Notes: generated from the letters alone by a model not told the origin. A stretch of 64,000 nucleotides of DNA from Phycisphaeraceae bacterium (GCA_040222855.1 JAVKCD010000003.1:372001-436000), one strand, 5' to 3'. Counted from the stretch's first letter, positions 42,523 through 52,196 are shown. Translations and numbers: made by a program.

Positions 42523-44019
42523 ATGTACAGCAGCAACGGATTCATCCGATCAGACATTGGCGATGTGGACGTGGTCTATCACGACGGCGTCTATCATCTT
42601 TTTCACCTGGTATTGCCCAACCACGACATCATCGCCCACGCGATCAGCAGCGACGGGATGCAGTGGCGACGCGTGCCCAACGCCATGTTCGTCGGCGACC
42701 CGGGGGCATGGGACGATGACATGCTCTGGACGATGCATGTGACCCGGGACCCGGGTGACGCGAGCCGATGGAGGATGCTCTACACCGGGCTCCGCAGGCA
42801 GGAGGAGGGGCGGATCCAGCGAATCGGGGCGGCTCGATCGAATGATTTAGTCCACTGGGAGCGGCAGGAGTGCGAGACTCACGAGCCCGTCGCGGGGGGC
42901 AATCGCTACCCGCTCGCGGTACCGGGGACGTGGTACGAGTCGCGCATGGACGAGGGGAGACACTGGGTAAGTTTCCGAGACCCTTTTATATTCGAGCACG
43001 AAGGGCAGCGGCGTCTCTTGTTCTCGGCCCGGGTCAAGGACGGACCGGTGGTCAGACGCGGGTGCGTGGGGCAGGCGATCGAAATCGCGCCCGATGTCTT
43101 TGAGTTCCGCCAACCCCTCTATCAGCCGGGGTTATACGACGATGTCGAAGTCCCCGGTCTGTATGAGCTCGACGGTCGGTTTTTCCTGATGGGCTCGATC
43201 CGAGAAGACGTGAAGGTTCATTACTGGTTCGCCGACAACCCCGATGGACCGTTCCAGAACTACTCGGACAACGTACTGCTCCCCAAAGGCAACTACGCCG
43301 CCCGCTGCTGCTACGACGGCCACGGCTGGTTGGTATTCAACTTCTTCACACAACAGTTGGGGGGTGGGCATCGAAAGAACTTCCTTCCCCCGCCAAAGCG
43401 TCTGGCGGTCAACCAGAACGGCCGGCTGGTGCTGCGGTCATACGAACACTTCAACAACCTGGCGATAGAAAAACTTGAGGGCGACAAGCTCCCCGCATAT
43501 CGACGCGTCTTTGGCAACAAGCACGCGAGTATCGAAGAGGATGCTGCAGGTTCTGCGCTGGCTTGCCGCAGTGGCTATGAGACCTTCGTGCTGGGTCGCA
43601 AAGAGTTCGGCGATTTTCGACTGCGCTGCAAGCTGCGAATTGAAGGATCCGGGAAATGCGGGCTCGTGCTCCGGATGGATGACGAGGCGAACGGGTACTA
43701 CCTGAGCCTTGATCTGTTCAAGGGCGTCGCACAGCTGCGCGCGTGGGGGCGAAGCGAGCGCGCCGAGGGCGAGGAGGCGTTCCAATACCGCCAGCTCCAG
43801 GCAGGTTATTTCGTGCCGCGGGCCGATCACCTGGCCAACCTCGAAGTCATTGCCTATGGGCAGTACCTGGAGTGCTCGCTGGACGGCGAGGTCCTCCTCA
43901 CACTGGTGGACGACACCTTCCCCACAGGCGTCCTCGGCTTCTACGCCGAAAGCGCGCTCCTCCGCGTCGAAGACCTGACGGTCGAGCCGCTCGAGGCACC
44001 GGAATCCGAGCTATTCTAG
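42523..44019 (+). CDS. GH32-like glycoside hydrolase with C-terminal beta-sandwich
   Basis: A 498-residue enzyme of clan GH-J type, without signal peptide. The propeller (1 to ~310) has DIGDVDVVYHDGVYHLFHLV in place of the classical WMNDPNG, with the aspartate kept, the FRDPFIFEHEG motif (RDP) near 160, and YDDVEVPGLYEL where GH32 has EC-P, giving the candidate acid glutamate. The C-terminal domain (~350-490) has GLVLRMDDEANGYYLSLDLF and LECSLDGEVLLTLVDD, as in fructosidases. It diverges from the PfkB/SPP/GT4 operon, which suggests intracellular cleavage of a fructoside. The ATG at 42523 is the first after the divergent promoter region. Confidence 0.75.
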   Translation: MYSSNGFIRSDIGDVDVVYHDGVYHLFHLVLPNHDIIAHAISSDGMQWRRVPNAMFVGDPGAWDDDMLWTMHVTRDPGDASRWRMLYTGLRRQEEGRIQRIGAARSNDLVHWERQECETHEPVAGGNRYPLAVPGTWYESRMDEGRHWVSFRDPFIFEHEGQRRLLFSARVKDGPVVRRGCVGQAIEIAPDVFEFRQPLYQPGLYDDVEVPGLYELDGRFFLMGSIREDVKVHYWFADNPDGPFQNYSDNVLLPKGNYAARCCYDGHGWLVFNFFTQQLGGGHRKNFLPPPKRLAVNQNGRLVLRSYEHFNNLAIEKLEGDKLPAYRRVFGNKHASIEEDAAGSALACRSGYETFVLGRKEFGDFRLRCKLRIEGSGKCGLVLRMDDEANGYYLSLDLFKGVAQLRAWGRSERAEGEEAFQYRQLQAGYFVPRADHLANLEVIAYGQYLECSLDGEVLLTLVDDTFPTGVLGFYAESALLRVEDLTVEPLEAPESELF

Positions 44020-44032
44020 ATCTGGATTTGTA

Positions 44033-44061
44033 TTGACAAGTGAGACCAGACTTGTCAGATT
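44033..44061 (+). promoter_or_regulatory. Promoter with overlapping inverted repeat
   Basis: TTGACA at 44033-44038, 17 bases, CAGATT at 44056-44061, then six bases and the ATG at 44068. A perfect 8-bp inverted repeat, TGACAAGT (44034-44041) and ACTTGTCA (44050-44057), spans the -35 and spacer, so a repressor could block this promoter. Confidence 0.6.
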
Positions 44062-44067
44062 CTGTGG

Positions 44068-45324
44068 ATGAACAATGTCATTCCTAGAGCTTTTCTTTGC
44101 CTTTCGCTGCTGATGACTGGTATCGCCCAGGCTCAGGGCTGGAGGCCTCTACCGCTGGTCTCCGAGGTGACGGAGGTCTCCCCAATGACCGGGCTGGTGT
44201 TCTGGGCTGACAGCCCGCAGGCGGCCACCGACGCCATCCAACTCGAGTTCTCCTACATGCTCTATCGCGATGTGGTGAACGCTGAGGGCCAGTACGACTG
44301 GTCCGAGGTCGATGCCCTGCTCCAGCGAATCGCCGGCCGGCGGCATCAGGCCATCCTCCGCTTCCGATTCATCTATCCCGGCGACACCACCACCGCCGTG
44401 CCGGACTCGATCCGCAACCTGCCGGACTACCGGGAAGTCCTCGCCGAGAGCGAGGGGCGACCCACGGCGTTCTGCGACTGGTCCCATCCAGCGCTGCGCG
44501 CTTTCGCCAAGGAGTTTCACGCTCGGTTCGCTGAACGCTACGACGATGACCCTCGACTGGCGTTCGTCCAGACCGGCTTTGGTCTCTGGGCCGAGTACCA
44601 CATCTACGACGGCCCGATGGAACTGGGAAAGACCTTCCCGAGCAAGGCGTATCAGGCTGAGTATCTGACTCATCTCGACAGCGTGTATCAAAAGACGCCC
44701 TGGAGCATCTCCATCGATGCAGCGGAACAGGTCCGAACACCTTTCGCGGAGCAACCCGAGCTAAAGCGGCTCAGATTCGGGCTCTTCGATGACTCGTTCA
44801 TGCACGAGACACATCACGAGTACAACCTGCGCTGCTGGACGTTCTTCGCTCGTGACCGGTATCTGAGTCATCCCGCAGGGGGAGAGTTTAGCTACTACAA
44901 CGCACACGATCAGCGGACATCGCTCGCACCAACCGGGCCCCACGGCGAACGCTTCGAGGACGCCGCCAAACGATTCGGCCTAACTTACATCATGGCTAAC
45001 GACCAGCCGAGATATCAGCCGATCGAGCGCATCCGCGAGGCCGGGATGGCGATGGGATACCGGTTCCGCGTCGTGGCATTCGAAACCAACGGCACTCAGT
45101 CGCGATTGACCATCGAAAACGCAGGCATCGCCCCGATCTACTACGACGCCTATCCGGCGATCGGCGGCGTGCGCTCTCCCGATTCCCTCAAGGGACTGAA
45201 TCCAGGTCATCGGGCAGTTTTTGAGGTGGCGACTGATGGCGAAGGCGGCCAGGTCACGATCGCCTGCGACCGACTGGTACCCGGCCAGGAGATCGGGTTT
45301 GAAGCGGACCTGACCACGCCGTGA
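44068..45324 (+). CDS. Secreted DUF4832-like TIM-barrel protein
   Basis: A 418-residue exported protein with a signal peptide (1 to about 22, ending AQAQ). The N-terminal part has a glycosidase-like barrel pattern: IQLEFSYMLYRDVVNAEGQY, LRFRFIYPG, FVQTGFGLWAEYHIYDG with acidic residues. The C-terminal part (RYQPIERIREAGMAMGYRFR, LTIENAGIAPIYYDAYP) resembles DUF4832. No activity is assigned. Its promoter carries an inverted repeat and it follows the GH32-like gene by 48 bases, so joint sugar-related control is possible. Confidence 0.65.
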   Translation: MNNVIPRAFLCLSLLMTGIAQAQGWRPLPLVSEVTEVSPMTGLVFWADSPQAATDAIQLEFSYMLYRDVVNAEGQYDWSEVDALLQRIAGRRHQAILRFRFIYPGDTTTAVPDSIRNLPDYREVLAESEGRPTAFCDWSHPALRAFAKEFHARFAERYDDDPRLAFVQTGFGLWAEYHIYDGPMELGKTFPSKAYQAEYLTHLDSVYQKTPWSISIDAAEQVRTPFAEQPELKRLRFGLFDDSFMHETHHEYNLRCWTFFARDRYLSHPAGGEFSYYNAHDQRTSLAPTGPHGERFEDAAKRFGLTYIMANDQPRYQPIERIREAGMAMGYRFRVVAFETNGTQSRLTIENAGIAPIYYDAYPAIGGVRSPDSLKGLNPGHRAVFEVATDGEGGQVTIACDRLVPGQEIGFEADLTTP

Positions 45325-45343
45325 TCGGCACGATTTGTCCCGC

Positions 45344-45349
45344 TATGAT
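45344..45349 (+). promoter_or_regulatory. Putative -10 element, DUF3568 gene
   Basis: TATGAT (five of six consensus bases) ends five bases before the ATG at 45355. No clear -35. Confidence 0.4.
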
Positions 45350-45354
45350 TAGCC

Positions 45355-45861
45355 ATGCGAAGTCTGCCCACTGATCGGTTCCGAGTTGTTGGCGCTGTCT
45401 TGCTCCTTGGATGTTGCGGGGTCTTGAATGGTTGTATCGCTGCGGCCGCCGCTGTCCCGGTGTTCTCGATCGCAGCAGCGTCGATGTCCACGGCCGACAA
45501 AGGCTACGGATTCTGGAAGGGCAGCAAGCTCCGCTACGTCGATGAAACGAACATGGCCGCTATGCGCTGGGCCGTCGAAAAAACCATCGATCGACTCGGG
45601 CTCACCATCGACAAGTACAAGCAGGACGAGGACAAGCCCTACTACCGTTGGGTGTTGCACCATGACGAGGGCGATGAACTGGCGACCATCACCCTGGAAC
45701 GCGTCTCCAGGCGCATGATGGCCGTCACGATCGACGTCGGGATGTTCGGCGACAAGGCCTCCGGCCGCTTGATCGCCAGCCGCATGCAGACCTACCTCAA
45801 CGAATACAGCCAGGCAACCGGTGAAATGCCCAGCAATCTCGAACCTCCTCCAGCATTCTGA
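45355..45861 (+). CDS. DUF3568-like lipoprotein
   Basis: A 168-residue protein with a lipoprotein signal (lipobox LNGC near residue 27) followed by an alanine-rich stretch and a small domain: KGYGFWKGSKLRYVDETNMA, TIDRLGLTIDKYKQDED, ATITLERVSRRMMAVTIDVG and ASGRLIASRMQTYLNE. This matches DUF3568, a family of unknown function. Probably periplasmic. A likely leaderless start. Confidence 0.75.
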   Translation: MRSLPTDRFRVVGAVLLLGCCGVLNGCIAAAAAVPVFSIAAASMSTADKGYGFWKGSKLRYVDETNMAAMRWAVEKTIDRLGLTIDKYKQDEDKPYYRWVLHHDEGDELATITLERVSRRMMAVTIDVGMFGDKASGRLIASRMQTYLNEYSQATGEMPSNLEPPPAF

Positions 45862-45867
45862 GAACAC

Positions 45868-45896
45868 AAGACAACCTCGAGACCGGGCGGTAGGCT
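45868..45896 (+). promoter_or_regulatory. Putative promoter, substrate-binding protein
   Basis: AAGACA at 45868-45873, 17 bases, TAGGCT at 45891-45896, then six bases and the ATG at 45903. Confidence 0.45.
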
Positions 45897-45902
45897 TAGG
45901 GC

Positions 45903-47690
45903 ATGAACCACCTCCGGATGCCGCTGCTGCTGTCGTTGATCTTGATGTTTTTCGCCATCACCCTTGTCGGATGCGGTTCCTCCGACCCAGGTGGCGAGGC
46001 CGATGCCGACGGCAAACGCCGGCTGGTGTTTATCTCCAATGAAGAGCACAACAGTCGCGACCCCCAGCGAATCACATGGACCCAGGACATCCGGCTGGCG
46101 GATTGTCTTTTTGAGCCTCTGGTCGTCGCCGACTACGCAACCATGACGCTGCTGCCCGGCGTCGCCGAGCGCTGGGAGCAGAGCGAGGACGGGCTGACCT
46201 ACACCTTCCACCTCCGTGAGAACGCACGATGGAGCAACGGCGATCCGGTCACGTCGAGAGACTTCGTGTACGCCTGGCGGCGTGCGATGCTCCCCGACGT
46301 CGCGGCGGGTTACGCACAGTTACTCTTCGTGATCCGCGGCGCTGAAGACTTCTTCAACTTCCGCGCCAGCCAGATCGACCAATACGCCAAAGAACAAGCT
46401 GCAGGGAGCGCTGAGGCACCGACTGCTGAGGCGTTATGGGCAGAGGCGCAGGCAAGGTTTACCGCGACCGTTGGCTTGGAGACCCCCGACGGTCGGACGC
46501 TGGTGGTTCATCTCAAGGAACCAACACCCTTCTTCCTCGATCTCGCCGCGTTCGGCACCTTCATGCCCGTGCACCAAACCAGCGTCGACGCGGCCACTTC
46601 GATGGTTGAAGCAACAGGCTCCCTCACGATGGATACCGCATACTGGTCGGACCCCGAACGACTCATCGTCAACGGGCCTTACGTGCTCAAAGAAGCCGCC
46701 TTCCGCCAGCACAATGATCTTGAGCCCAACCCCATGTACTGGGATGCCGCGTCGGTCCGCAACAACGGCATCCGCGAGCGCATCATCGACGACACCGGCT
46801 CGGCGCTGTTCGCTTATCAAAGCGGAGAGGTCCACTACTGGCCACGCGTGCCAACCGGCTCACCAGTGACAGCCGACCTCGCTTCGAGCGCCGATCGGGA
46901 TGACGTTCACGTGCAGTCGATGGCGGGGACGTTTTTTGTGAACATCAACACGCTCCCAAAGCTATGGGACGGCCGCGATAATCCGCTCGCGGATGCACGA
47001 GTCCGCCAGGCTCTGTCGATGACCATCGATCGCAAGGAACTCGTCGAGCGCGTTACCCGCATGAACGAACCGGTAGCCCGGACGTTCGTCCCCCCAGGCG
47101 TGGTCGCCGGGTACGACCCGCCCACCGAAGCCGCCCCCGGATACGACCCCGAGACAGCCAAAACGCTCCTGGCAGAAGCAGGCTATCCAAACGCTCAAGG
47201 ACTCACCGGCCTCTCGATCCTCTATCGCGCGGGCACAGGTGAAGAACAGATCGTTCAAGCGATCCGGCGGATGTGGGAAGAGAAACTCGGCCTCAGCGTG
47301 AAACTCGAAGGTCTTGAAAATCGTGTCGTGGTCGATCGGGTCATCAACCGGGAGTTCACCATCGCACGCGGCTCGTGGTATGGCGACTACCCCGATCCCA
47401 CCACCTGGCTCGACCGCCTGCGCAAGCCCGTAGGCAAGTCCGGCAACAACGCCAGTGGCTGGGATCATCCCCCCTTCGATGCCCTGCTGAATCAAGCAGC
47501 AACCGAACTCGACCCCACTAAGCGACTGGCTATGCTCCGCGATGCAGAAGCCATGATGATCGAGCAGCAGCCACTGATCGTGCTGTTTCACTACGTCAGC
47601 GTGAACCTCTTCGACCCCGATCGCGTCGAGGGGATCGCCAACAACCCCTGGTTCCGCGAGCGACTGCACCTAGTGAGGGTCAAACCCTGA
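45903..47690 (+). CDS. Peptide ABC transporter substrate-binding lipoprotein (OppA-like)
   Basis: A 595-residue SBP family 5 protein that captures peptides outside the cytoplasmic membrane. Lipobox ITLVGC with C24, an acidic/glycine linker, then VFISNEEHNSRDPQRI, RWEQSEDGLTYTFHLRENARWSNGDP, TSRDFVYAWRRAMLPD and, late, ALSMTIDRKELVERVTR and FTIARGSWYGDYPDPTTWLD. No permease or ATPase genes adjoin it. An insertion at about 145-190 is alanine- and glutamate-rich. The start is probably leaderless. Confidence 0.92.
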   Translation: MNHLRMPLLLSLILMFFAITLVGCGSSDPGGEADADGKRRLVFISNEEHNSRDPQRITWTQDIRLADCLFEPLVVADYATMTLLPGVAERWEQSEDGLTYTFHLRENARWSNGDPVTSRDFVYAWRRAMLPDVAAGYAQLLFVIRGAEDFFNFRASQIDQYAKEQAAGSAEAPTAEALWAEAQARFTATVGLETPDGRTLVVHLKEPTPFFLDLAAFGTFMPVHQTSVDAATSMVEATGSLTMDTAYWSDPERLIVNGPYVLKEAAFRQHNDLEPNPMYWDAASVRNNGIRERIIDDTGSALFAYQSGEVHYWPRVPTGSPVTADLASSADRDDVHVQSMAGTFFVNINTLPKLWDGRDNPLADARVRQALSMTIDRKELVERVTRMNEPVARTFVPPGVVAGYDPPTEAAPGYDPETAKTLLAEAGYPNAQGLTGLSILYRAGTGEEQIVQAIRRMWEEKLGLSVKLEGLENRVVVDRVINREFTIARGSWYGDYPDPTTWLDRLRKPVGKSGNNASGWDHPPFDALLNQAATELDPTKRLAMLRDAEAMMIEQQPLIVLFHYVSVNLFDPDRVEGIANNPWFRERLHLVRVKP

Positions 47691-47698
47691 CTTTTTTT
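47676..47698 (+). terminator. Possible weak terminator
   Basis: Five-bp stem AGGGT-CAA-ACCCT (47676-47688) overlapping the stop codon of the OppA-like gene, followed by GAC and seven T. The stem is short. Confidence 0.35.
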
Positions 47699-47786
47699 GC
47701 TCTTGTGCTGGCGTAAAGCCTGCGAGGTTGTAGGCTTGCAATATCGGCACCAACCGGTGGGCTTCGGGGATTTGGGAGATCTCCTG

Positions 47787-49142
47787 GTGAACTACACCCC
47801 TCTGACGGCGGCGATCGTTGCGCTGGGCTCTGCGCTCCCAGCCATGGCGATCAGCACCCGTCACGATGTCTCCGAGTTGGGCTACATCCAACTCGCATCC
47901 AACAGCGCGTTTGATCCCGTAGGCGCGATGTACGCCACGATAGGCGGGGTCGGTTCAATCGCCTGCTCAGGCACGCTCATCGATGAGCAGTGGGTCCTCA
48001 CTGCAGCTCACTGCATCGATGACGTCGACTTCCAAGGCGACGGCGTCGAAAACCTGCGCGTCGTGATCGACGGCCAACTCCGCTACATCAAACAGTGGAT
48101 CCCGCATCCAGGGTGGGCTGAGAGTGAAGGCGACTTCATTGAGGGTTTTGACATCGGACTGATGCAGCTCTCAACGCCCATCACAAACGTCGAGCCAGCG
48201 CAGATGTTCGAGGAGCGCGGCACACCCGGACAGGAAGCCGTCATCGTCGGACTGGGAATCCCCGGCGACGGAATCAAAGGTCGCTTCAGCAGCGGGAGTT
48301 TCGGCACCAAACGCGCCGCACGCAACACGCTCGATGGCATGGGGGCAGATGATTTCCCCTTCCCACCCGGTTTCACACTGGTCGAGGGCTGGTCCAAGAA
48401 CATCATCGTCACCGATTTCGACGAGCCCGGGAACGAAGATTCATCCTCCATCGGCGAGCCAACCCCCCTGTCTCTCGAAGGCTCGCTCACCAGCGGAGAC
48501 TCGGGTGGTGGCCTCTTTGTCGAAACCGAAACGGGCTACCAGATCGCCGGCGTCAACTCCTTCCTGGCGAGCTTCGATGGCGATCCGAACGGGAGCTACA
48601 GCGACCTGTCAAGCTTCACCCGCTTGTGGCCACACCTCGACTGGTTGCTCTACACCATGGCCACCGAAACCGAAGCACTCGGCGACTACACACAGGATGG
48701 CCTGATCGATGCCGCCGACATCGACTTTCTCTTCGCCGCCTTGGACGATCCCTATCTCGATGGTCAGTCCCCCGTACCGAATCTCGACATGATCCGGGGC
48801 ACCATTGCGCACCCCATGTTTGACATCACCGGCGACAACCAAGCCAATCTCGCCGACCTGGTGTTTCTCATCGAGGGCATCCTCGGGACCCAGTTTGGCG
48901 ATGCCGACCTCAGCGGGACCGTCGGCCTGTTCGACCTGTCCACACTCGCGAGCAACTTCGGGCTGGAGAGCGTCGGCTGGACTGGCGGGGACTTCGATGG
49001 CTCAGGCGTCGTCGATCTGATCGACCTCTCCTTACTCGCCGAGTCATTTGGCAACGCCCCCCTCAGCCTGCCCGAGCCGAACACAGCAGGCATCCTCGGC
49101 CTCGGATGGCTCGTGCTGCGACGCCAGAAGCAGTCGCTGTAA
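47787..49142 (+). CDS. Secreted trypsin-like serine protease with dockerin-like repeats and PEP-CTERM-like tail
   Basis: A 451-residue exported protein. Signal peptide ends near PAMA. The chymotrypsin-fold domain has the triad: histidine in LTAAHCIDDV (~75), aspartate in GFDIGLMQLS and serine in TSGDSGGGLFVE (~240), with two cysteines around the histidine. Then come four calcium-loop-like segments (for example YTQDGLIDAADIDFLF, GDADLSGTVGLFDLSTLASN, DFDGSGVVDLIDLSLLAESF) and a tail LPEPNTAGILGLGWLVLRRQ. GTG at 47787 is chosen because GGAG lies upstream and it directly precedes the signal peptide; the frame itself is open to 47697. Confidence 0.85.
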   Translation: MNYTPLTAAIVALGSALPAMAISTRHDVSELGYIQLASNSAFDPVGAMYATIGGVGSIACSGTLIDEQWVLTAAHCIDDVDFQGDGVENLRVVIDGQLRYIKQWIPHPGWAESEGDFIEGFDIGLMQLSTPITNVEPAQMFEERGTPGQEAVIVGLGIPGDGIKGRFSSGSFGTKRAARNTLDGMGADDFPFPPGFTLVEGWSKNIIVTDFDEPGNEDSSSIGEPTPLSLEGSLTSGDSGGGLFVETETGYQIAGVNSFLASFDGDPNGSYSDLSSFTRLWPHLDWLLYTMATETEALGDYTQDGLIDAADIDFLFAALDDPYLDGQSPVPNLDMIRGTIAHPMFDITGDNQANLADLVFLIEGILGTQFGDADLSGTVGLFDLSTLASNFGLESVGWTGGDFDGSGVVDLIDLSLLAESFGNAPLSLPEPNTAGILGLGWLVLRRQKQSL

Positions 49143-49151
49143 CCGGCTTGA

Positions 49152-50435
49152 TTACCTGACCAGTTGCCGCTCAGCCGAACCCGTGTAGATCTGCCGCGGG
49201 CGGTAGATCTTGGAATCACGGTCGTTGACTTCCTTCCAGTGCGCCACCCAGCCAGGCATCCGCCCAATGGCAAACATCACCGTAAACATGTTCACAGGGA
49301 TGCCCATCGCCCGCATGATGATGCCCGAGTAGAAGTCGACGTTCGGGTATAGGTTGCGCGAAACAAAGTAGTCATCAGCGAGCGCCGTCTCCTCCAGCCT
49401 CCGAGCCAACCCGAGGAGCGGATCGTTAACGCCCAGCTTGGCCAGCACCTTGTCCGCCGAGGCCTTGAGAATCTTCGCTCTCGGATCGAAGTTGCGATAG
49501 ACCGGGTGACCAAAGCCAAACAGCCTGTATTCCTTGCGCTTCACACCTTCGATGAACTCATCCACGGGCGTGCCCGAAGCATGAATCTCCTGAAGCTGAT
49601 TCATGATCGCGACATTCGCCCCGCCATGCAGCGGACCCCACAGGGCACACACGCCAGCCGCACAGCTCGCAAACAGATTCGCCTGCGAAGAGGCAACCAG
49701 ACGCACCGTGGACGTCGAACAGTTCTGCTCATGATCTGCGTGCAGGATAAAGATCAGATTCAGCGCATCGACCACATCCTGATCTGGGATGTGCGGCTTC
49801 TTTGGCACCGAGAACATCATGTGCAGGAAGTTGGCACAGTAAGTCAGCTTCGGATCGGGGTACATGATCGGATGGCCGATTGAAGTCTTGTACGCCGCCG
49901 CCGCCATCGTGCGGACTTTCGAGAGCAGCTTGGCCGATGCGATCTCAAAACTATGCTCGTCTCCAGAGTCCATCACCTCGGCCTGATAACAGGACACCGT
50001 ATTGATCATCGCCGAGAGTACGGCCATCGGGTGAGCATTGGAAGGAAAGCCATCGAAGGACTGACGCATCCCCTCGTGCAGCATCTGATGCTCAGTCAGC
50101 AGCGATCGAAAACGATCGAGTCGATCCTGAGTCGGTACCTCACCCTCAATCAGCAGCAAAGAAGTCTCGACAAACGTGAGCTTCTCCGCAATCTGCTCGA
50201 TCGGGTAGCCGCGATAACGCAGGATGCCCTTCTCCGGATCAATGAACGTAATGTCCGATTCACACGCCCCCGTGTTGCGGTAACCCTCATCAAGCGTGAT
50301 CACGCCGGTCTCGGACCGGAGTCTGCTGATGTCGATACCGACCTCACCCTCAGTCCCAACAGTCAGCGGGGCCTCGTAGGTCTTGTCACCAAGCTGAATC
50401 CGTGCGGTCCGAGAGGGATTAGTCTGCGTGCTCAT
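49152..50435 (-). CDS. gltA: Citrate synthase
   Basis: Type II citrate synthase, condensing oxaloacetate and acetyl-CoA at the entry of the TCA cycle. The 427-residue product has the family order: LDEGYRNTGACESDITFIDP, ILRYRGYPIEQIAE, the active histidine region LHADHEQNCSTSTVRLV, the second histidine in LWGPLHGGANVAIM and FGFGHPVYRNFDPRAKIL with NPLL-like PLLGLARRLEE after it. GAGGA lies six bases before the ATG at 50435. It is transcribed alone, downstream of the terminator of the ATP synthase operon. Confidence 0.96.
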   Translation of the reverse strand: MSTQTNPSRTARIQLGDKTYEAPLTVGTEGEVGIDISRLRSETGVITLDEGYRNTGACESDITFIDPEKGILRYRGYPIEQIAEKLTFVETSLLLIEGEVPTQDRLDRFRSLLTEHQMLHEGMRQSFDGFPSNAHPMAVLSAMINTVSCYQAEVMDSGDEHSFEIASAKLLSKVRTMAAAAYKTSIGHPIMYPDPKLTYCANFLHMMFSVPKKPHIPDQDVVDALNLIFILHADHEQNCSTSTVRLVASSQANLFASCAAGVCALWGPLHGGANVAIMNQLQEIHASGTPVDEFIEGVKRKEYRLFGFGHPVYRNFDPRAKILKASADKVLAKLGVNDPLLGLARRLEETALADDYFVSRNLYPNVDFYSGIIMRAMGIPVNMFTVMFAIGRMPGWVAHWKEVNDRDSKIYRPRQIYTGSAERQLVR

Positions 50436-50564
50436 GAATCTTCCTCGTGAGTCCCCCGAGAACAAAAGCGGCCGAGTCTGGACAGTTTACGGGGGCTGGC
50501 CACGCCGTGCCACGACCCGTCCTCAAGGCCACGGTCCCGAAAACTCATCCCTAAGCGTCAATAC

Positions 50565-50592
50565 AAAAAAGCCGGGCCTTTGAGCCCGGCTT
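50565..50592 (-). terminator. Intrinsic terminator of the ATP synthase operon
   Basis: Perfect 7-bp stem GCCGGGC (50572-50578) and GCCCGGC (50585-50591). On the minus strand it is followed by six T. It lies about 30 bases past atpA, showing that no atpD or atpC follows in the same transcript. Confidence 0.9.
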
Positions 50593-50620
50593 CGTGAAGT
50601 CATTCATGGGCTCGAAGGGT

Positions 50621-52168
50621 TTAGCTCCCCTGCCAGCCCGTTCGGAACGTCTCAATCGCCTTGCTAAACTCCTCGCCAAGACCCTTCTTGAAGGTTTTCT
50701 CGGCGACCAGGCGATCACGCAGTCCCTTGCCGGGCCCACGGAAGTGCTGGACCAGCCCTTCAGCGAAGGCAGCGACCTGGTTGATCGGCAGCGTGTCGAG
50801 ATAACCCTTCGTGCCCGCGAAGATCTGGATCACCTCGTCGATCACGTCCATAGGCTTGTACTGAGGCTGCTTGAGCAACTCCACCATCCGGGCCCCACGA
50901 TCGAGCTGGCGCTGCGTAGACTTATCAAGCTCGGTGCCAAGCTGAGCAAAAGCCTCGAGTTCACGATAAGCCGCCAAGTCCAGCCGAAGCGAACCCGCGA
51001 CCTCCTTCATGGCCTTGATCTGAGCGTTACCGCCCACGCGAGACACCGAGATGCCCACGTTCACAGCAGGACGAACTCCTGCGAAAAACAGCTCCGGCTC
51101 AAGATAGATCTGACCATCGGTAATCGAAATCACGTTCGTCGGGATGTACGCCGAAACGTCACCCTCCATCGTCTCGATGATCGGCAACGCCGTCAGCGAG
51201 CCGCCGCCATTCTCATCCGACAGCTTGGTGGCACGCTCCAGCAGACGCGAGTGCAGATAGAACACGTCGCCGGGATAGGCCTCGCGTCCAGGCGGACGCC
51301 GAAGCAGCAGTGAGAGCTGGCGATACGCCGTCGCCTGCTTCGAGAGGTCGTCGTAAACGCAAAGCGAGTGCTGACCCTTCCACATGAAGTACTCGCCCAT
51401 GGCACACCCGGTGTAGGGGGCGATGTACTGAATCGGCGCCGGATCGGAAGCCGAAGCAGCCACTACGATCGAGTACTCCATCGCTCCATTCTGACGAAGA
51501 GCTTCCACCACCGCGGCAACGGTCGATTCCTTCTGGCCGACAGCGATGTAGATGCAGTAGACCGGACCATCGCCTTCGGTTTCCTGATGGGTGTACTTCT
51601 GGTTGATGATCGCGTCGATGGCCACAGCCGTCTTGCCGGTCTTACGATCGCCGATGATCAGCTCTCGCTGGCCACGACCCACAGGAATCATCGCATCGAC
51701 CGCCTTGACACCAAACTGCATCGGCTGAGTCACCGGCTGACGCGCGGCGATGCCGGGGGCAATGATGTCCACCTTCCGCATCTCGACGTTCTGCAACGGG
51801 CCCTTGCCGTCAATCGGTTCGCCAAGGCCGTTGACCACCCGCCCCAGCAGGCCCGGCCCAACGGGCACCGACAGCAGCCGTCCGGTCGAACGAACCGTCA
51901 TGCCCTCTTTGATCTTCAGGTAATCACCAAAAATGATCGCGCCGACAATATCCTGCTCCAGGTTCATCGCCTGGCCAAGGACGGTCGTGCCGTCGCCGAC
52001 GTCGAACTCGAGCATCTCAGCCGCCTTGACCTCAGAGAGCCCATAGACCCGGGCGATACCGTCACCCACCTCGACCACCTGCCCCACCTGGGAGACATCA
52101 AGCTCCGTGGCGTAGCGATCGACTTCCTGCTTAATGACGCTCGTGATCTCGTCGGTATTGATCTTCAT
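50621..52168 (-). CDS. atpA: ATP synthase F1 subunit alpha
   Basis: Non-catalytic nucleotide-binding subunit of F1. The 515-residue product has the N-terminal helix binding delta, the Walker A motif [13 protein letters not shown] near 170-182, [15 protein letters not shown], and the arginine-finger motif [12 protein letters not shown] near 370. It is the last gene of the operon; atpG, normally next, is instead at the operon's front, and atpD and atpC are absent from the window. Confidence 0.97.
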   Translation of the reverse strand: MKINTDEITSVIKQEVDRYATELDVSQVGQVVEVGDGIARVYGLSEVKAAEMLEFDVGDGTTVLGQAMNLEQDIVGAIIFGDYLKIKEGMTVRSTGRLLSVPVGPGLLGRVVNGLGEPIDGKGPLQNVEMRKVDIIAPGIAARQPVTQPMQFGVKAVDAMIPVGRGQRELIIGDRKTGKTAVAIDAIINQKYTHQETEGDGPVYCIYIAVGQKESTVAAVVEALRQNGAMEYSIVVAASASDPAPIQYIAPYTGCAMGEYFMWKGQHSLCVYDDLSKQATAYRQLSLLLRRPPGREAYPGDVFYLHSRLLERATKLSDENGGGSLTALPIIETMEGDVSAYIPTNVISITDGQIYLEPELFFAGVRPAVNVGISVSRVGGNAQIKAMKEVAGSLRLDLAAYRELEAFAQLGTELDKSTQRQLDRGARMVELLKQPQYKPMDVIDEVIQIFAGTKGYLDTLPINQVAAFAEGLVQHFRGPGKGLRDRLVAEKTFKKGLGEEFSKAIETFRTGWQGS

Positions 52169-52196
52169 CGTGTTGCGTTTCTTTCTGGTCGTGTCG

